From Albugo candida (lineage: Eukaryota > Oomycota > Peronosporomycetes > Albuginales > Albuginaceae), in assembly GCA_905220665.1 (NCBI GenBank), contig CAJNAR010000004.1:124001-188000 (forward strand): a DNA stretch of 64,000 nt. Reading direction: 5' to 3'. Positions 38,152 to 49,203 of this stretch are shown here, piece after piece; position 1 is the first letter of the stretch; every line of letters starts with the position of its first letter. The notes beneath the pieces were generated by a model, which saw only the letters and a program-made list of their open reading frames with translations, searched no databases and was not told the DNA's origin. Made by a program: the position numbers and the translations under genes.

Positions 38152-39380
38152 CTAATCATTGTAAACAGGAAATTCTGCTACAGTTGTGGGTGAGATTTCA
38201 CGGGTAGCCATCTTGTCCCCAAAAGTGGTTGAGTAGTGTGACCAAATCAGGCTAAAGCATGGCTCTACTTGAAGTTCTATGTATCCTGTCAGCAGTTCTA
38301 ATTCTTTCCTCCATGTTGGACTAATACATCAGAACGTTGGACGAATACAATTAGAGTTACAGGAACAGTGCTTACCTTATCCCCAAGGCCTGCCTGGATG
38401 CAGCAAGGATGCTTGCAGCTACCAAGGATGGACGGAAACTCCGAAATTGATGTTCTGTATGCAGTGTTACTTCTAATATCCTGGTCGATGTGTGCAAAAC
38501 GTACCCTGTAGACACAAGTCGACAAAGAACTCTGTATACCTCCGATAATACTCGATTGCTTCACTGAGGACGCTATCATCTTGCATTGTGTCGTCTGCAA
38601 ATATGACCGGACGAGATACGAAATAGTGAACAAAATGAATGGGCCCCAATGCTGTCAAACACCAATCAAGTCTAGCAAGAAGGCATTAGACCCAATCGGA
38701 ATTGTTGTTGAAAAGTGAAAGGTATGTTACTTGGTAAGAGTTGACAGTTCCATCGAATGAATTTCATTGATAGAGTAACACCGATTTCCAAATTCCCAAA
38801 ATTCCGACATGGGGGGTACCTCACATTCTGGGCCATTGTACTTGGCTGCAATCAAAATGCAGCTCAGTGCAAGTACTTGAAATCGATCTTTGGATGGAAG
38901 TGGACCAATCTGGTCAAGACAAAGATTTGACCGAGTGACTATCGCGACGAGATATGCGTCCACATACCATAAGAATACGTTCCAAATATGCAATGGCGCT
39001 GTGTATGGTTGTTTTACGAACACGCATTTCTTCTCCGACTTCCGACATCCAGTCAACTAGCACGCGACGGTACTATTGCACAATTTAGCTTTTACGAGGC
39101 AGAAAGAAAGCGATAGAACCAACCTTGAGATACTCACTCTCTTTCGAGTATTCTGGAGTCTGAAGTTCCTGCCGCAGCATGCATCGGTACGACAAATTTA
39201 GGTTCAAATCTTCTAATACGACGCGCTATGAATGATAGCAGCGTAAGCTCGAGACCCATGACGAAGTAGATATTACGCTGTTACATCATCGTTCGAAGCA
39301 TATTGCTCTCCTTGGTCTATGTCTTCAAAGCGATCCTCGATTTCTTCCTCGCAAGTCAAGGCCAAACCTTTTGGACTCAT
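38152..39380 (-). CDS. Cyclin (A/B-type box architecture)
   Basis: Cyclins activate CDKs. At least seven exons. Read in order on the minus strand: a short N-terminus (SPKGLALTCEEEIEDRF), RVVLEDLNLNLSYRCML, then the cyclin box YRRVLVDWMSEVGEEMRVR with the LVDWM signature, IHSAIAYLERIL spliced to RFQVLALSCILIAAKYNGPE, then EIHSMELSTLTKLDWCLT. The second cyclin fold follows (FRPSLVAASILAASRQALGI, then a WRKELELLTGY helix). The box (KxxE-type Lys/Glu retained) looks functional. There is no destruction box in the short N-terminus that I can see, so the exact class and cell-cycle phase are open. Confidence 0.82.
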
Positions 39381-41650
39381 CCTTATGCGATCAAAGGTAT
39401 TCAGCTTTCAAATTTTGTAACACTGTAACACAGGACCCGATATCAGGATCAATGTTGAATTATCCTCAAACGGCTGGTTACACTCAGGCCACAAAGTAGG
39501 ATCACAAGCACCCTTACAGTCGAGGCTGGGGCTCGCACATTCCAAATCAATTGATTTATTTGGCGCGTAAAAGCCTGGCATAGACTTTTTGTATGCGAAA
39601 GTCGATACGAAAATCCCACGCAAACTCTTTGGCGGGGTTTTATTTGATTTTTGAAATTGATACCCGACAAACCTGTGACAATCGAATCCTTGCAGTACGT
39701 AATCTATCAGCAAAAGATATTGCCTCGATAGAATGGTGCTTTATCGCGAAATTCGTAGTTTCTGTCTATAGTAGAAGCAAAGCTTCATTGGGTTTCTCTT
39801 TGCAATGCACGGATGAAGTAATAACTAATCGTGTAACTAGGCACAACGTTTATATATAGTTTGTCGCGACCTTCGTAGTTTCTGTCTGAAGCACATGAGC
39901 AAAGCCTGATTGATCTCTACAGCGCATTGAAATTATTTATTCCGACCTGCGGAGCAAATTCACGCACCCTGCCATAATACTCTCCAGCGCTCTCCTTCGC
40001 TTTGTCTTCAGTATGAGCATTTTCAGCGTTGTTGTGCGTCCTGCAACGTTTGCTGAGGTAAGAGATATTGTCATCTGTCATCTTGAAAAAGCAAGTGAGT
40101 AGAAGTCAGCGTATTGTATCGAATATGCTGGGACCCTATCTTGTTTGTACTTTAACCTTATAGTAGCTGGTAGCTGGTAAGCAAACTAACTCGAAATATC
40201 TTGGACGTAAGGATTGCAGTGGAAGGATTTTCGAGAATGATTCCTTCATCGGTTGCATGATTGGGTATTGTGCGATGCATGATTTTATTTGTACCTAGCC
40301 TGACGTTATCACCTCTTATATATCACAAGTACCTCTATAAAGGAAAATGGCGAGAAGTTGAACAGTCGAAGGAGATTGCTCTTTGCCGAACATGCTTTCT
40401 AGCATTCACGTTGTGAGATCGGTCGAGGTTCATTAGAGCCTCGACATAGCGTGAAGTGATTGTACCTGGCGTTGCACGTTTGACTATGCGTATGCATAGT
40501 TTTTGCGATTCGCCGGAAGTCAGGATGTGAGGCGGGCTATTCTATCTGACTGCTTTCGAGATTGCATGCGCCCCTCAATTGAGTATCCTAATATCGATAC
40601 ATGATTCAAACATAAGATTGTGCTTGTTTGCATTATAGCTGAACCAAGGCTTTTCCTATGAACTTTTTCCAAGCCACCAAATGCATCCTTTCTACGCACC
40701 CATAAATCCTGTTGTAATTCTTTCCTGCGATTAAGAACGATTGTGTACATGAATGCTCGTTTTGGCATCGTTCTGTTATGCTAACATCATCCCGAGTACT
40801 CTTTATGTGTCAGTAATTGCATCAAACGCTGGTGATCAGCTGCAGTTGGAGGAGCGTGTATTTTGTTATACTATGGAAAGCTACTGGCACGCGGGCGACA
40901 TCAATTCGATGTTCAAATGCAATCATCTCAATTCATAATCCTAGCAAATATCGCGCTTATTAAGCAAGCAGTGATTAATCTTCCACCTGTACGACACAAC
41001 ACAAGCTAACTTATTTATCCAGGGTGTGAACTATGCTCAAAACAGTCTTCTCCATATGGGCAGGCCTTGGAATCAGTCGAAACGTAAGATGAAGTCTCCA
41101 CAATTATTGATCGTTCAGCAAAATCGTTGCTCTAGAGAATCACTTATTCAACTCAATCTCCGCGGCCGCTGGCATGACTTACATTACGAGGCATGTATAT
41201 CCATGCTACCGGAAATTAGACTCAAGGACTTCTCGAATCGCCTAGGCTAATGTAGAAATAAATATTAATCCAAACCAGTTACAGAACTATGACACATGAT
41301 GCAACGACTTCTTGCAAACAATCCTGCAGTGCATTTGCCTCCCCCATCGTGATACGAGGCATGTACTCAACTTAAGTGAATTTTTGAATTATTATCAGGC
41401 ACACTTGTCCCAAGATAACCATTTTCACAATAGATAATCACAGCGATCCAAGTAGGACTAGGATTGAGTTGTACTTGTAATTGCACGTGTTGTTGCCGAA
41501 ACGTAACAATGCTCTTCAAGTTGTGCGACCGAAGGTACTTGATGCGACCATAGATCTCAAGTATGCTGGGTATCTGCTGCGTCACATCGCTGCCGAGGTG
41601 ACCAATTTGTCAATATAAGATGACTTCTGGCCTACATAAAATTCCACGTA
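39381..41650. other. Gene-poor region with small ORFs
   Basis: No supportable gene. 39408-39713 (minus) encodes a Cys-containing stretch (LECASPSLDCKGACDP) that could be an exon or chance. 40753-40938 (plus, 61 aa from ATG) begins with a hydrophobic LVLASFCYANI segment. Otherwise broken frames. It sits upstream of the cyclin start and of the copia remnant. Confidence 0.35.
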
Positions 41651-42079
41651 AAGATTCTGTAAAATTACGAAGGTGGAAATGCTGGAAAAATACTTCATAT
41701 GTAGTCAAACCTCGCAGAAAAAGGCTTGCGCTTGTAGCCCTATACCGTTTATCCAGAAAGAGGTATGTGAAAGTCAACAAATAAAGACATTTTGGGGTAA
41801 ATCTCTATTGGAGTTCAATGAATGGATGAAGCCTGCGCGAAAAATTCTATTATGAAACATCGACGGAACGGTCGACACAAACTAAGAAGATGTGACGGCT
41901 ACGGCACTTTCAAAGGTCAAGGACCAGAAAGTTTTTCAATAGTGCTAGCCACGATTCACTCGCAGTATCTGACAATGATAAGGACTGATACATCTATTTT
42001 GCCGCTGTGAACAGTTCTAATAGAAGAAATCTTTGATCGATAAAGCTTGCAAAAACGAGTGCAAATCCGGCGTCAAATT

Positions 42080-42560
42080 CACAATTCGAAGATGCAACGC
42101 GAAACCCAGTTGATGAAGCACATGATGCATTTCGAAAGATTAATAGTGGAAATGGTTGCCATGCTAAATGGAGAACAACGAAGAAATGCTTGTGATTATC
42201 TTGGGTAGTCTACCTGTAGACTTAGGCTCAATCGTACAGATACTCGAGAAAAAAAACTATCTGGAATCGATCTTATGAGTGCAGAAAAGATTCTTTGACG
42301 GGAATGGGAACGCATGCAGGATAGCGAATTCATCGAAGCGGCATCACAAGCAACGAGAGAAAGGATGTCAAACAAGAAGAGGTATCAAGTAAGTGCTGCG
42401 GATGAATTCAACGGGAAGTGTCTCGAGTGGAAAACTTAGACACAGGAAGAATGTATGTCGGACAAGATATAACAAAATCATGGGTTAAGAGAGTCTGATG
42501 ATGATACCCATGCATTTATGGCTGTGGATCACGCGGAAGGGAACAATTAACTATTACGCT
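42080..42560 (+). mobile_element. Decayed Ty1/copia-type gag remnant
   Basis: Read across two frames and several stops, the plus strand gives DAFRKIN, IVEMVAMLNGEQRRNACDYL, AEKIL, EWERMQDSEFIEAAS and ATRERMSNKKR, then a broken zinc-knuckle region (FNGKC ... EECMSDK). This order (a helix with RKIN, a GEQR..DYLGSLP-type segment, a WERMQDSE helix, then a CCHC knuckle) matches copia gag polyproteins. Stops and frame changes are frequent, so it is long dead. Flanking 41650-42080 and 42560-43460 probably contain more of the same element, but I cannot place its ends or LTRs. Confidence 0.55.
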
Positions 42561-43467
42561 GATGGATCCACCAGCCATAAATGTTGTAAGCTTTGTGAAA
42601 TCTAGAGGCTCCGAAAGTGCTGAAAAATTGAACCAAGACTAGGCTCCCAGTTGCGCATGTAGTTGTACCTTTAACTGCCGTTGAGGACACCGAATAATCT
42701 TTGCTTGCGAGTCAATCCAGCAATTTCGCTAGCGTGTGTGCCCATCCTGAATACAGCAATGCCGTAGAAGGACTGAATATGTGAACTGAATTAGTTTATA
42801 TGATAGAGAATGCTAAGAAAATTGTTGGATGCCGATAGCTGGTGGTGGTGCCGAACAGACGAACTGCAGTGCCACTTCATGTTGTTCAAGCTGATTGTCC
42901 TTCATTCCGTCATGATCGTAGGCACAATAGACCATGCAATATTCTACAACGGGCCGGGAGAAAGAAGATTGGTAAAGTTCGAAGTAGCTCTACCATACTC
43001 GTCGTAATTACTCACACTGGAAGAGAATCTTGACCTTGTCCACTTCCTTCACACGAAGGATGATGGAATCATATAATGCCATCTTGAATTTTCTTTAAAA
43101 ACGGACTGGAGATCGCGACACGGAACTGCGGCTTCTGAAATTATGCAGTACACGCTTGTCTTAATGGAGACAGAAGTCTTCCAATTCTTCTGTATCTGTT
43201 GCCCAGTTCGTTACCGAGATGACGAGTGTGATCAAGATGAAATGAACTTTTGTTGCTTCGGGAGTGTGCTGGAATGAATTCAAGTGATCATACCAATTGT
43301 CGGGTAGATAAGCGACATCAGCTCGGTAATTTGGTTCTAAGTTGGCTAACCAACTTTTTCTCATCCATATCTGATCGCGAGTGCTATCTGATAACAGAAT
43401 TCATTGATCGAGCTCATCATTGACTCGGATGCAAACGAATTTCAGGTATGTAGTGACTAGAATGATC

Positions 43468-43476
43468 CTCTGTTAA
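43468..43476. repeat. Left 9-bp target-site duplication of MULE A
   Basis: CTCTGTTAA directly before the element end GGGAATTG. It matches CTCTATTAG after the right end at 7 of 9 positions. Nine-bp duplications are typical of Mutator-like elements. Confidence 0.7.
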
Positions 43477-43569
43477 GGGAATTGTTACATTCAGTCTCTT
43501 TTTGGTTAAATTCACTCCCTTTTTGAATCAGGTGCCACACATAATTATACCATGTATATTATTTATTTA
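43477..43569 (+). repeat. MULE A left terminal inverted repeat
   Basis: Starts GGGAATTGTTACATTC and includes GGTTAAATTCACTCCCTTTT and AGGTGCCACACATAATTATA. It aligns with the reverse complement of 48885-48981 along its whole length with few mismatches. Confidence 0.8.
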
Positions 43570-43570
43570 G

Positions 43571-44666
43571 GGAATTCCTAAACTCACCCCATCCATTTTT
43601 TTAGCCAATCACATTACTATCTAATCATATTTGATATTTTTAGCCAACCGGATCTACTGCATACAGCGACGGTAAGTTGAAGATCTCCGCTGGTGGAAGA
43701 TCACCATCTCGTGAAGAGTCGTAGGCAGTGAAAGGTCGTAGAGACACATAAAATAGTTCATAAGGAGCTCCCAAGATACCTTTTAAACAATAAGTCTCTG
43801 TGTGCGACCTTTTGTACCGTTTTCCAATAAGCACTTCTAGAAGGCATGTATGCAACATTAAAAGCTACATCGGTAAAAATTTAAGGGATTTGCTGTCTGT
43901 TTACATAGGATCAGGCTTTCTTGTGCAGCTCAATTCAAAAAATTCAGAATACCAATGCAACTCAATCCATCTGCGTGGACACAATAACATTTGGAAATCC
44001 AATGTGGCATGGAGTTCAACGAGAGTTATTAAAGCATGCATTGAATATAGCCCGAAACCAGTATCAATTGACCCGCAATAACAATAGCAAATTATCAAGG
44101 ACCACTTGCACCGGTGTACATCAGCAGACCCTGGGCATGCAATGTGAACATAAATTTTACCAGCTAATTGAACACAACACACCACTTGCAAAGAAAAGAC
44201 TTTGACTCACAATGGTGGCTCAAGTAGGAAACCCCCACATTAATCAAGAAAGACGGTAAATTTTTCGAGTTACTAACTTTGGATCTACCTCATCGGCAAT
44301 ATTACATTTACAATTCAATTCGCCAACAGTTAAACACAAACAACAATCCAAGATCCTCCGACAATCAGGGGAAGAGGCAGGTCATCAGGTTCACGCAATC
44401 ATTCAACATAAAGAGATCCTTCAGCTTTTGAATATGTCCAGACAGAAGATCAAACTCAGACTTCTAATCCACAAACCCCTCGCCTTCCCAGATGCAGTAT
44501 TTGTCAAGCAACAGGACATAATGCCAGGAGTTGCAGGTTGCGTCCTGCATCAAAGTCCACTTTCAATCAAATCAGTTAAGATTAGTTAAAGTGATGAAAT
44601 ATGATTGGCTAAAAAAAGTGGATGGGGTTGAGTTTAGGGTAAAGCGAGGGTGAATTTAGGAACTCA
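43571..44666 (+). mobile_element. MULE-like element D (non-autonomous, inside A)
   Basis: Inverted ends: GGAATTCCTAAACTCACCCC on the left pairs with the reverse complement of the right end (TGAGTTCCTAAATTCACCC). Both sides then share CATCCA(C)TTTTTTTAGCCAATCA; the right copy has about 26 extra bases. Inside, at 44493-44534, is a perfect CCHC knuckle reading CSICQATGHNARSC, the C-terminal end of a MULE transposase. Nothing of the catalytic domain is evident. Target-site duplication is unclear, so the edges are good to a few bases only. Confidence 0.6.
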
Positions 44667-44810
44667 CTTTACTTCTATACAGGGAATTGTTATAGGGAAC
44701 CGTTATTCAGCACTCAGCCTCCATAAATTATTAGATTAGTGGCCTCTGACTGGTTAGAATAAGTATTAAAGAATAAAAAAAGTAAATTACGAAGAATCGT
44801 TACTAAATTA

Positions 44811-45608
44811 GGGGTATTGATATCCCGACAACTTTTTTTTTAAATTACAACATGCCTAGTTGAATTATTCCTCTCACAGCTTTTTCTTTTATGCAATATA
44901 CATACATGATTTTACATTTCAGACTAATTACATCCATACACACCCTGAACTGTTGCTCCAACAGCTCCAATCGTGGATTATTTGTGATTGGCTAATACAC
45001 AGAACGTTTCATCTATGATAGGCTATTACTTCTGACAATTTCCATTTGACACATAGCATTTGAGCATCGGACACAGGGAAATGCAAGTGCAGCAATTGCG
45101 GAAAATCGGCCATAACAAGCGGTCTTGAGGAATTCCGGTTACAAGGTTAGATTCAGCACAAGCTTTAGTAAAGAATTAGATATTTTTCCTTGACAGAATT
45201 ATTTCCTAACACATTTTACTTTCGGCCGTTAGTGTATAATAACTTTTGCATCTTCACGACGCATTATAGCTTAACAAACTGGCAATAAATCGTCTACTAG
45301 TGATGAGTGTTTAGCTCAGTTGGAGGTATCTTTCTCTACTAGATTTAGCCTTAGACGTAAATGACTTCTATTAGTCAAAAATGTAAACTTACTTATTTTT
45401 CAAAAAAGTTGTGGGAGTAATAATTTAAGTAGGTATAACGTAATCTAAATTGTGAATAAATGTTATTTAAAAAAGAGTTGTCAGGATATCACTACCACTA
45501 ATGATTGCTCTAAAAAAGTTGTGGGAGTAATAATCTAAGTAGGCAGGATGTCATTCAAAATGAAAAATAAAAATGTCATTAAAAAAAGTTGTCGGAATAT
45601 CAATACCC
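44811..45608 (+). mobile_element. MULE-like element C (inside left TIR of B)
   Basis: 798 bp with ends GGGGTATTGATATCCCGACA and the reverse complement of its right end GGGTATTGATATTCCGACA. Flanked by TAAATTA on both sides (44804-44810 and 45609-45615). Its subterminal part repeats AAAAAAGTTGT-type motifs (45402, 45468, 45512, 45582). Near 45088-45123 is a zinc-knuckle-like CSNCGKS followed, after a one-base shift, by HNKRS. Youngest insertion of the stack by position. Confidence 0.7.
45402..45543 (+). repeat. Direct subterminal repeats in element C
   Basis: The ~32-bp unit AAAAAAGTTGTGGGAGTAAT...TAAGTAGG occurs at 45402 and again at 45512, spaced about 110 bp. A related AAAAAAGAGTTGTCAGGATATC lies between. 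All share the AAAAAAGTTGT core of the terminal repeat, suggesting transposase binding sites. Confidence 0.65.
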
Positions 45609-46857
45609 TAAATTAATGGCACTTGTAGCCTCTGATTGGTCTGAATAGATGCAACGGAATATTCTAAAAAATAGAAATCACACAGTTGTCTCCTTCAACT
45701 TCAATGACATCTACAATGGACTATCCTTGCACCCATCTTTTCGTCACCAAGTAATACCGCTGTCTGCTGATGATTTTGATCAGCATTGGTGAATGGTACA
45801 ACCAATGCCAGTTAATATTGAGGGTGGGACCATGCCAATTGGCATTGAGATAGTATTGAAGAGGATGAATCATGGGTATGGGAATGCTTCCAATCATCGT
45901 AAGCGTGCGCTGCTAGACTATGTATTTGGCAGTCAAAGACACAGAAACTCGCAATCCTGTGCAAGTGCGCACGCGTGGTAGGCCATAGAGCTCAAGGCAG
46001 GGACTTTCATCGAATTTTGAGCATGCTAGCGCTGCTTTGGATGCTCCTGTGCATCGCCGAAGATGTCGAAAATGCCAAAAGACAGGTCACAATGCCAGAA
46101 CCTGCCGTCAAGAAGCAACAGCAGCACCAACAGCACCAGTAACACTGCAACAGTAGATTTAGATACAGACTTAGATTAAGTAGTACAAAATTTGCAGAAA
46201 CCGAGATGTTTTTGATATTATTGTTTCCATTTCGTTGCATTTATTCAGACGAATCAGAGGTCACGAGTTTTATAAATTTATGAATGGTGCGGGCTGATTA
46301 ACGATTCCGTAATTCATTTTTATTTATTCTCTTATATTTGTTCAAACCAAACAGAGGCCACAATTGCCATTAATTTATGGAGGCTGAGTGCTGATCACAG
46401 AAAAGTGAGTGCTGAATAACGATTCCCGTTGTTATATTGTTATATTCACTCCTTTTTCACTCCCTTTAAGTCAGGTGACCAGAAAAGTTATATTGACTTG
46501 CTTTCGCTTAAAATTCACTCCCGTCTACGTGATGTACTCTTAAGATAAGAGAACTTTTTGCCTTCTCCGCGTCTTACCTTCCACCAACTTTAACTATGCA
46601 TAGTGAGAATGGTACTGTAAAGAGAGCGCTCATTGTAGCAAGGCGGTCGTGATAGAACGGAGGCAAATCGTAACTGACGCGACACTTTCTGTTTCTTAGA
46701 TACAACAGACGCAACCGACTTGTCTTCGACATCAATATTGGAGGGTTTGCTTCCACCGCGCGACAACGGTATGTAAAGAGATGCTGACAGTCACGTAATA
46801 ATAGAACTCTGACGAGCAGCAAATGCCACACTTTTCCGCTTAGCTTACGCGATTAAC

Positions 46858-48830
46858 CCTCCAGGCATTCAAGAGGCCGAATATGGTAGCCGTGAAGAAT
46901 TGCTTTCCGAGGCACAGAAATGGGCTCTTGGTCAGGGATGCGCAGTGACTATCAAACGTTCAGTTACCGGAAAAAATGCATACTTGAAATGTGACCGTGG
47001 TAGCGCACACCTATCTCAAGTGTCAGAACGCAAGCGACAGACAACATCTCGGCGCATTGAATGTCCTTTTCTCCTCTCTGCGAATTATCAAAAAAAGTGA
47101 ATGGAAGTTTAAGACGATACAAAGCGAGCACAATTACGGATGTTCTCCTTCATCCCTCCGGGCATTCAACCCATAGAAAGCTCACCAAAGAACAGGCAGA
47201 AGAACTGAAGAAAAGGACAAATGCGGGTGTCAAACCGACTGCAATTTTGCCAGCGCTAAGGATGACGAAAAAAAACACCTTCACAATTCTGCGCACATTG
47301 CATAAGGCTCGAGTCAAAGTTCGAAGCAACCAACTAGCGAGGAGAACTCCCCTAGGAACTCTTTTTGATGATCTTCGAGAAAGTGACTATGTGCACCATA
47401 TCAAAGCAAATAAAGGCGGAAAGATCACTGGCCTATTTTTTGCCCATCCGGACACCGTGAAGCTGGATAATCGATACAAGCACGTTGTTGTGATAGACTG
47501 CACGTATAAAGCGAACCATTACCGATTCACCTTTCTGCGCACCATCGAAATGACCGCGTTTAACTAGACGTTCTACATAGGTTTCTGCTTCCTGGCCGGG
47601 GAGAAAGTGGAAAATTATGTGTGGGTAATGTCGAAAATTGCCAACAGTGTGGAAAAATGGATCTGCGTCAAAGTAATCGTCACGGACCGGGAACTGGCCT
47701 TTATGTCGGCCATCGCACAAGTCTCCCCATCGTCCTCGAATCTGCTCAGCATTTGGCATATTAATAAAAATATCGTTGCAAATTGCAAGAAGCAGTATAC
47801 AGCCCAAAAAACTTTCGACGAGTTTCTGCAAATGGGGAACGTCCTGCTGTCTTCTCAGATGGCGGAAGAATATGATAAGCAGCTTGCCAAGTTCGCAGAC
47901 AGTCTCTCGGAGAAGTCAGAGTTACTCGAGTACTTGACGACGACTTGGATCATCTACAAGTAACGATTCGTGAACGCTTGGACTTCACGGCATCCACATT
48001 TTGGAAACAAGGCGTCTTCGCGTGCAGAGGGAGCCCATGCGTACATAAGAACGTTCCTACAAGTCTCGACGGGAGACGTATAATCGGTGTTTAACAGCTG
48101 GCAATTGCTCTTATTCACCAGATCAAAGCAGAGGAAAGTCTGAGAAGCGAGGAGGAGATGGATCATTTGCTGGAACTTCCAGAAATACTCGCATCGGTAT
48201 CCAGAAAAATTTCTTCGTTCGCATTAAAAGATTGTCTTGTACAGCATGGAAAAATCGATTGAGAACTTCGTCCTTGATCTGACACTATTCATCGGCAATG
48301 GGATTTCTTGCCCACATGACCTCGCGGCCATCGTTGAGAATCGGAATACATTGGCCGTTTCCAACTTCTACGCGCAATGGCACCTGGAATGGAACTCAAC
48401 AGATGTAAGAGCCGTGAATCTTGTAGAATTCAATCCTTTTTGGTTCACTAAGTTGTTATGAACAATCGATCAGGCAGAGGGGAAAGATTCTGAAGATCAA
48501 TGGGAATTGATTCGGTCGCGCATCAACATCCTTCCGGAAACCGAACAAGAGAAGGCGATTTCGATTGTCGCACACTTGCTCGATGGCCAGAGCACTGTTG
48601 TGCAGTACAAACCGACCTTTTTAAACCCACAACCCCGCGGAAGACCAGTCGGCGCAAACAATCTCCCAAAGAACAGTACGAAGCGGGATGCATCCCATAT
48701 CGAGCACGAGGAAGATCACGTAGGAGGACGGAGATGCGGGGGATGTAGAGTAATGGGCCACAACAGACGTAGTTGCCCTTCAGTCGATCGTTCCGGTGGG
48801 CAGAATCAAGAAACGGTATACCATAATTGA
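46858..48830 (+). pseudogene. MULE A transposase (FAR1/MURA-like), inactivated
   Basis: Order of parts as in FAR1/MuDR transposases: a WRKY-GCM1-type zinc domain (QKWALGQGCAVTIKRS, YLKCDRG, RRIECPF, then SEHNYGC), a helical domain (HRKLTKEQAEELKKRT), and an RNase-H-like core (VVVIDCTYKANHYRF, IVTDRELAFMSAIA, LLSIWHINKNIVANCKKQY with first, second and third acidic regions). The C-terminal end has the CCHC knuckle CGGCRVMGHNRRSC (48735-48776). At least one frame change lies near 47060. In-frame stops are TAG at 47565 and TAA at 47961 and 48081, and further frame changes lie at about 48090 and 48235. It cannot make a full transposase. Confidence 0.8.
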
Positions 48831-48884
48831 ATGCATAATAATGCGCGTCATGTGGCTTAAAAAGGAGTGAATATAACAATTCCC

Positions 48885-48981
48885 TATATATAAATAAGAA
48901 GTATACATAGTATAATTATGTGTGCCACCTGAACAGAAAGGAAGTGAATTTAACCAAAAAGGGAGTGAATACAACAATCCC
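48885..48981 (-). repeat. MULE A right terminal inverted repeat
   Basis: The reverse complement starts GGGATTGTTGTATTCACTCC and continues with GGTTAAATTCACTTCC and AGGTGGCACACATAATTATA, matching the left TIR. Followed by CTCTATTAG (48982-48990), the right target-site duplication. Confidence 0.8.
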
Positions 48982-49203
48982 CTCTATTAGATGTGTCTGT
49001 ATTAGCAAACTTAGACTAAGTGACTTCTCTATATGCCTAACTATCAATTTTCAATACCAAATATACATATACATATTTATACTGTGAGAGTTGCTAATAT
49101 AGCTTCCTATTGACCGCCTTTCATTGCAGTTGCCTTACACCACCACAATACGAGACTGTGCCCAGGTTAAAGAAAATGGAAACTGCTCAAACTACAGCTT
49201 TCT

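Larger units (their letters stand above)
44695..46427 (+). mobile_element. MULE-like element B (inside A, hosts C)
   Basis: 1.73 kb, starting GGGAACCGTTATTCAGCACT and ending in the near-perfect reverse complement (GGGAATCGTTATTCAGCACT). TIRs are ~200 bp and include GCCTCCATAAATTA and GTGGCCTCTG on both sides; the left one is cut by element C. Target-site duplication is ATTGTTATA (44686-44694) against GTTGTTATA (46428-46436), 8 of 9 matching. The interior keeps a frame ending in CRKCQKTGHNARTC (46064-46105), a transposase zinc knuckle, with no catalytic part. Confidence 0.75.
43477..48981 (+). mobile_element. MULE A: Mutator-like element with three nested insertions
   Basis: A 5.5-kb element bounded by ~95-bp terminal inverted repeats and a 9-bp target-site duplication. 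The right half (46437-48981) holds the transposase remnant. The left TIR region is split by two other elements (D and B), and B is split by C. Behind each outer TIR a second copy of the TIR start (GGGAATTGTTATATTCACTCC) occurs: complete at 48858-48884, and interrupted by D and B on the left (GGGAATT at 44682, resuming at 46437). Removing the insertions leaves a roughly 2.6-kb element of ordinary MULE size. Confidence 0.75.
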
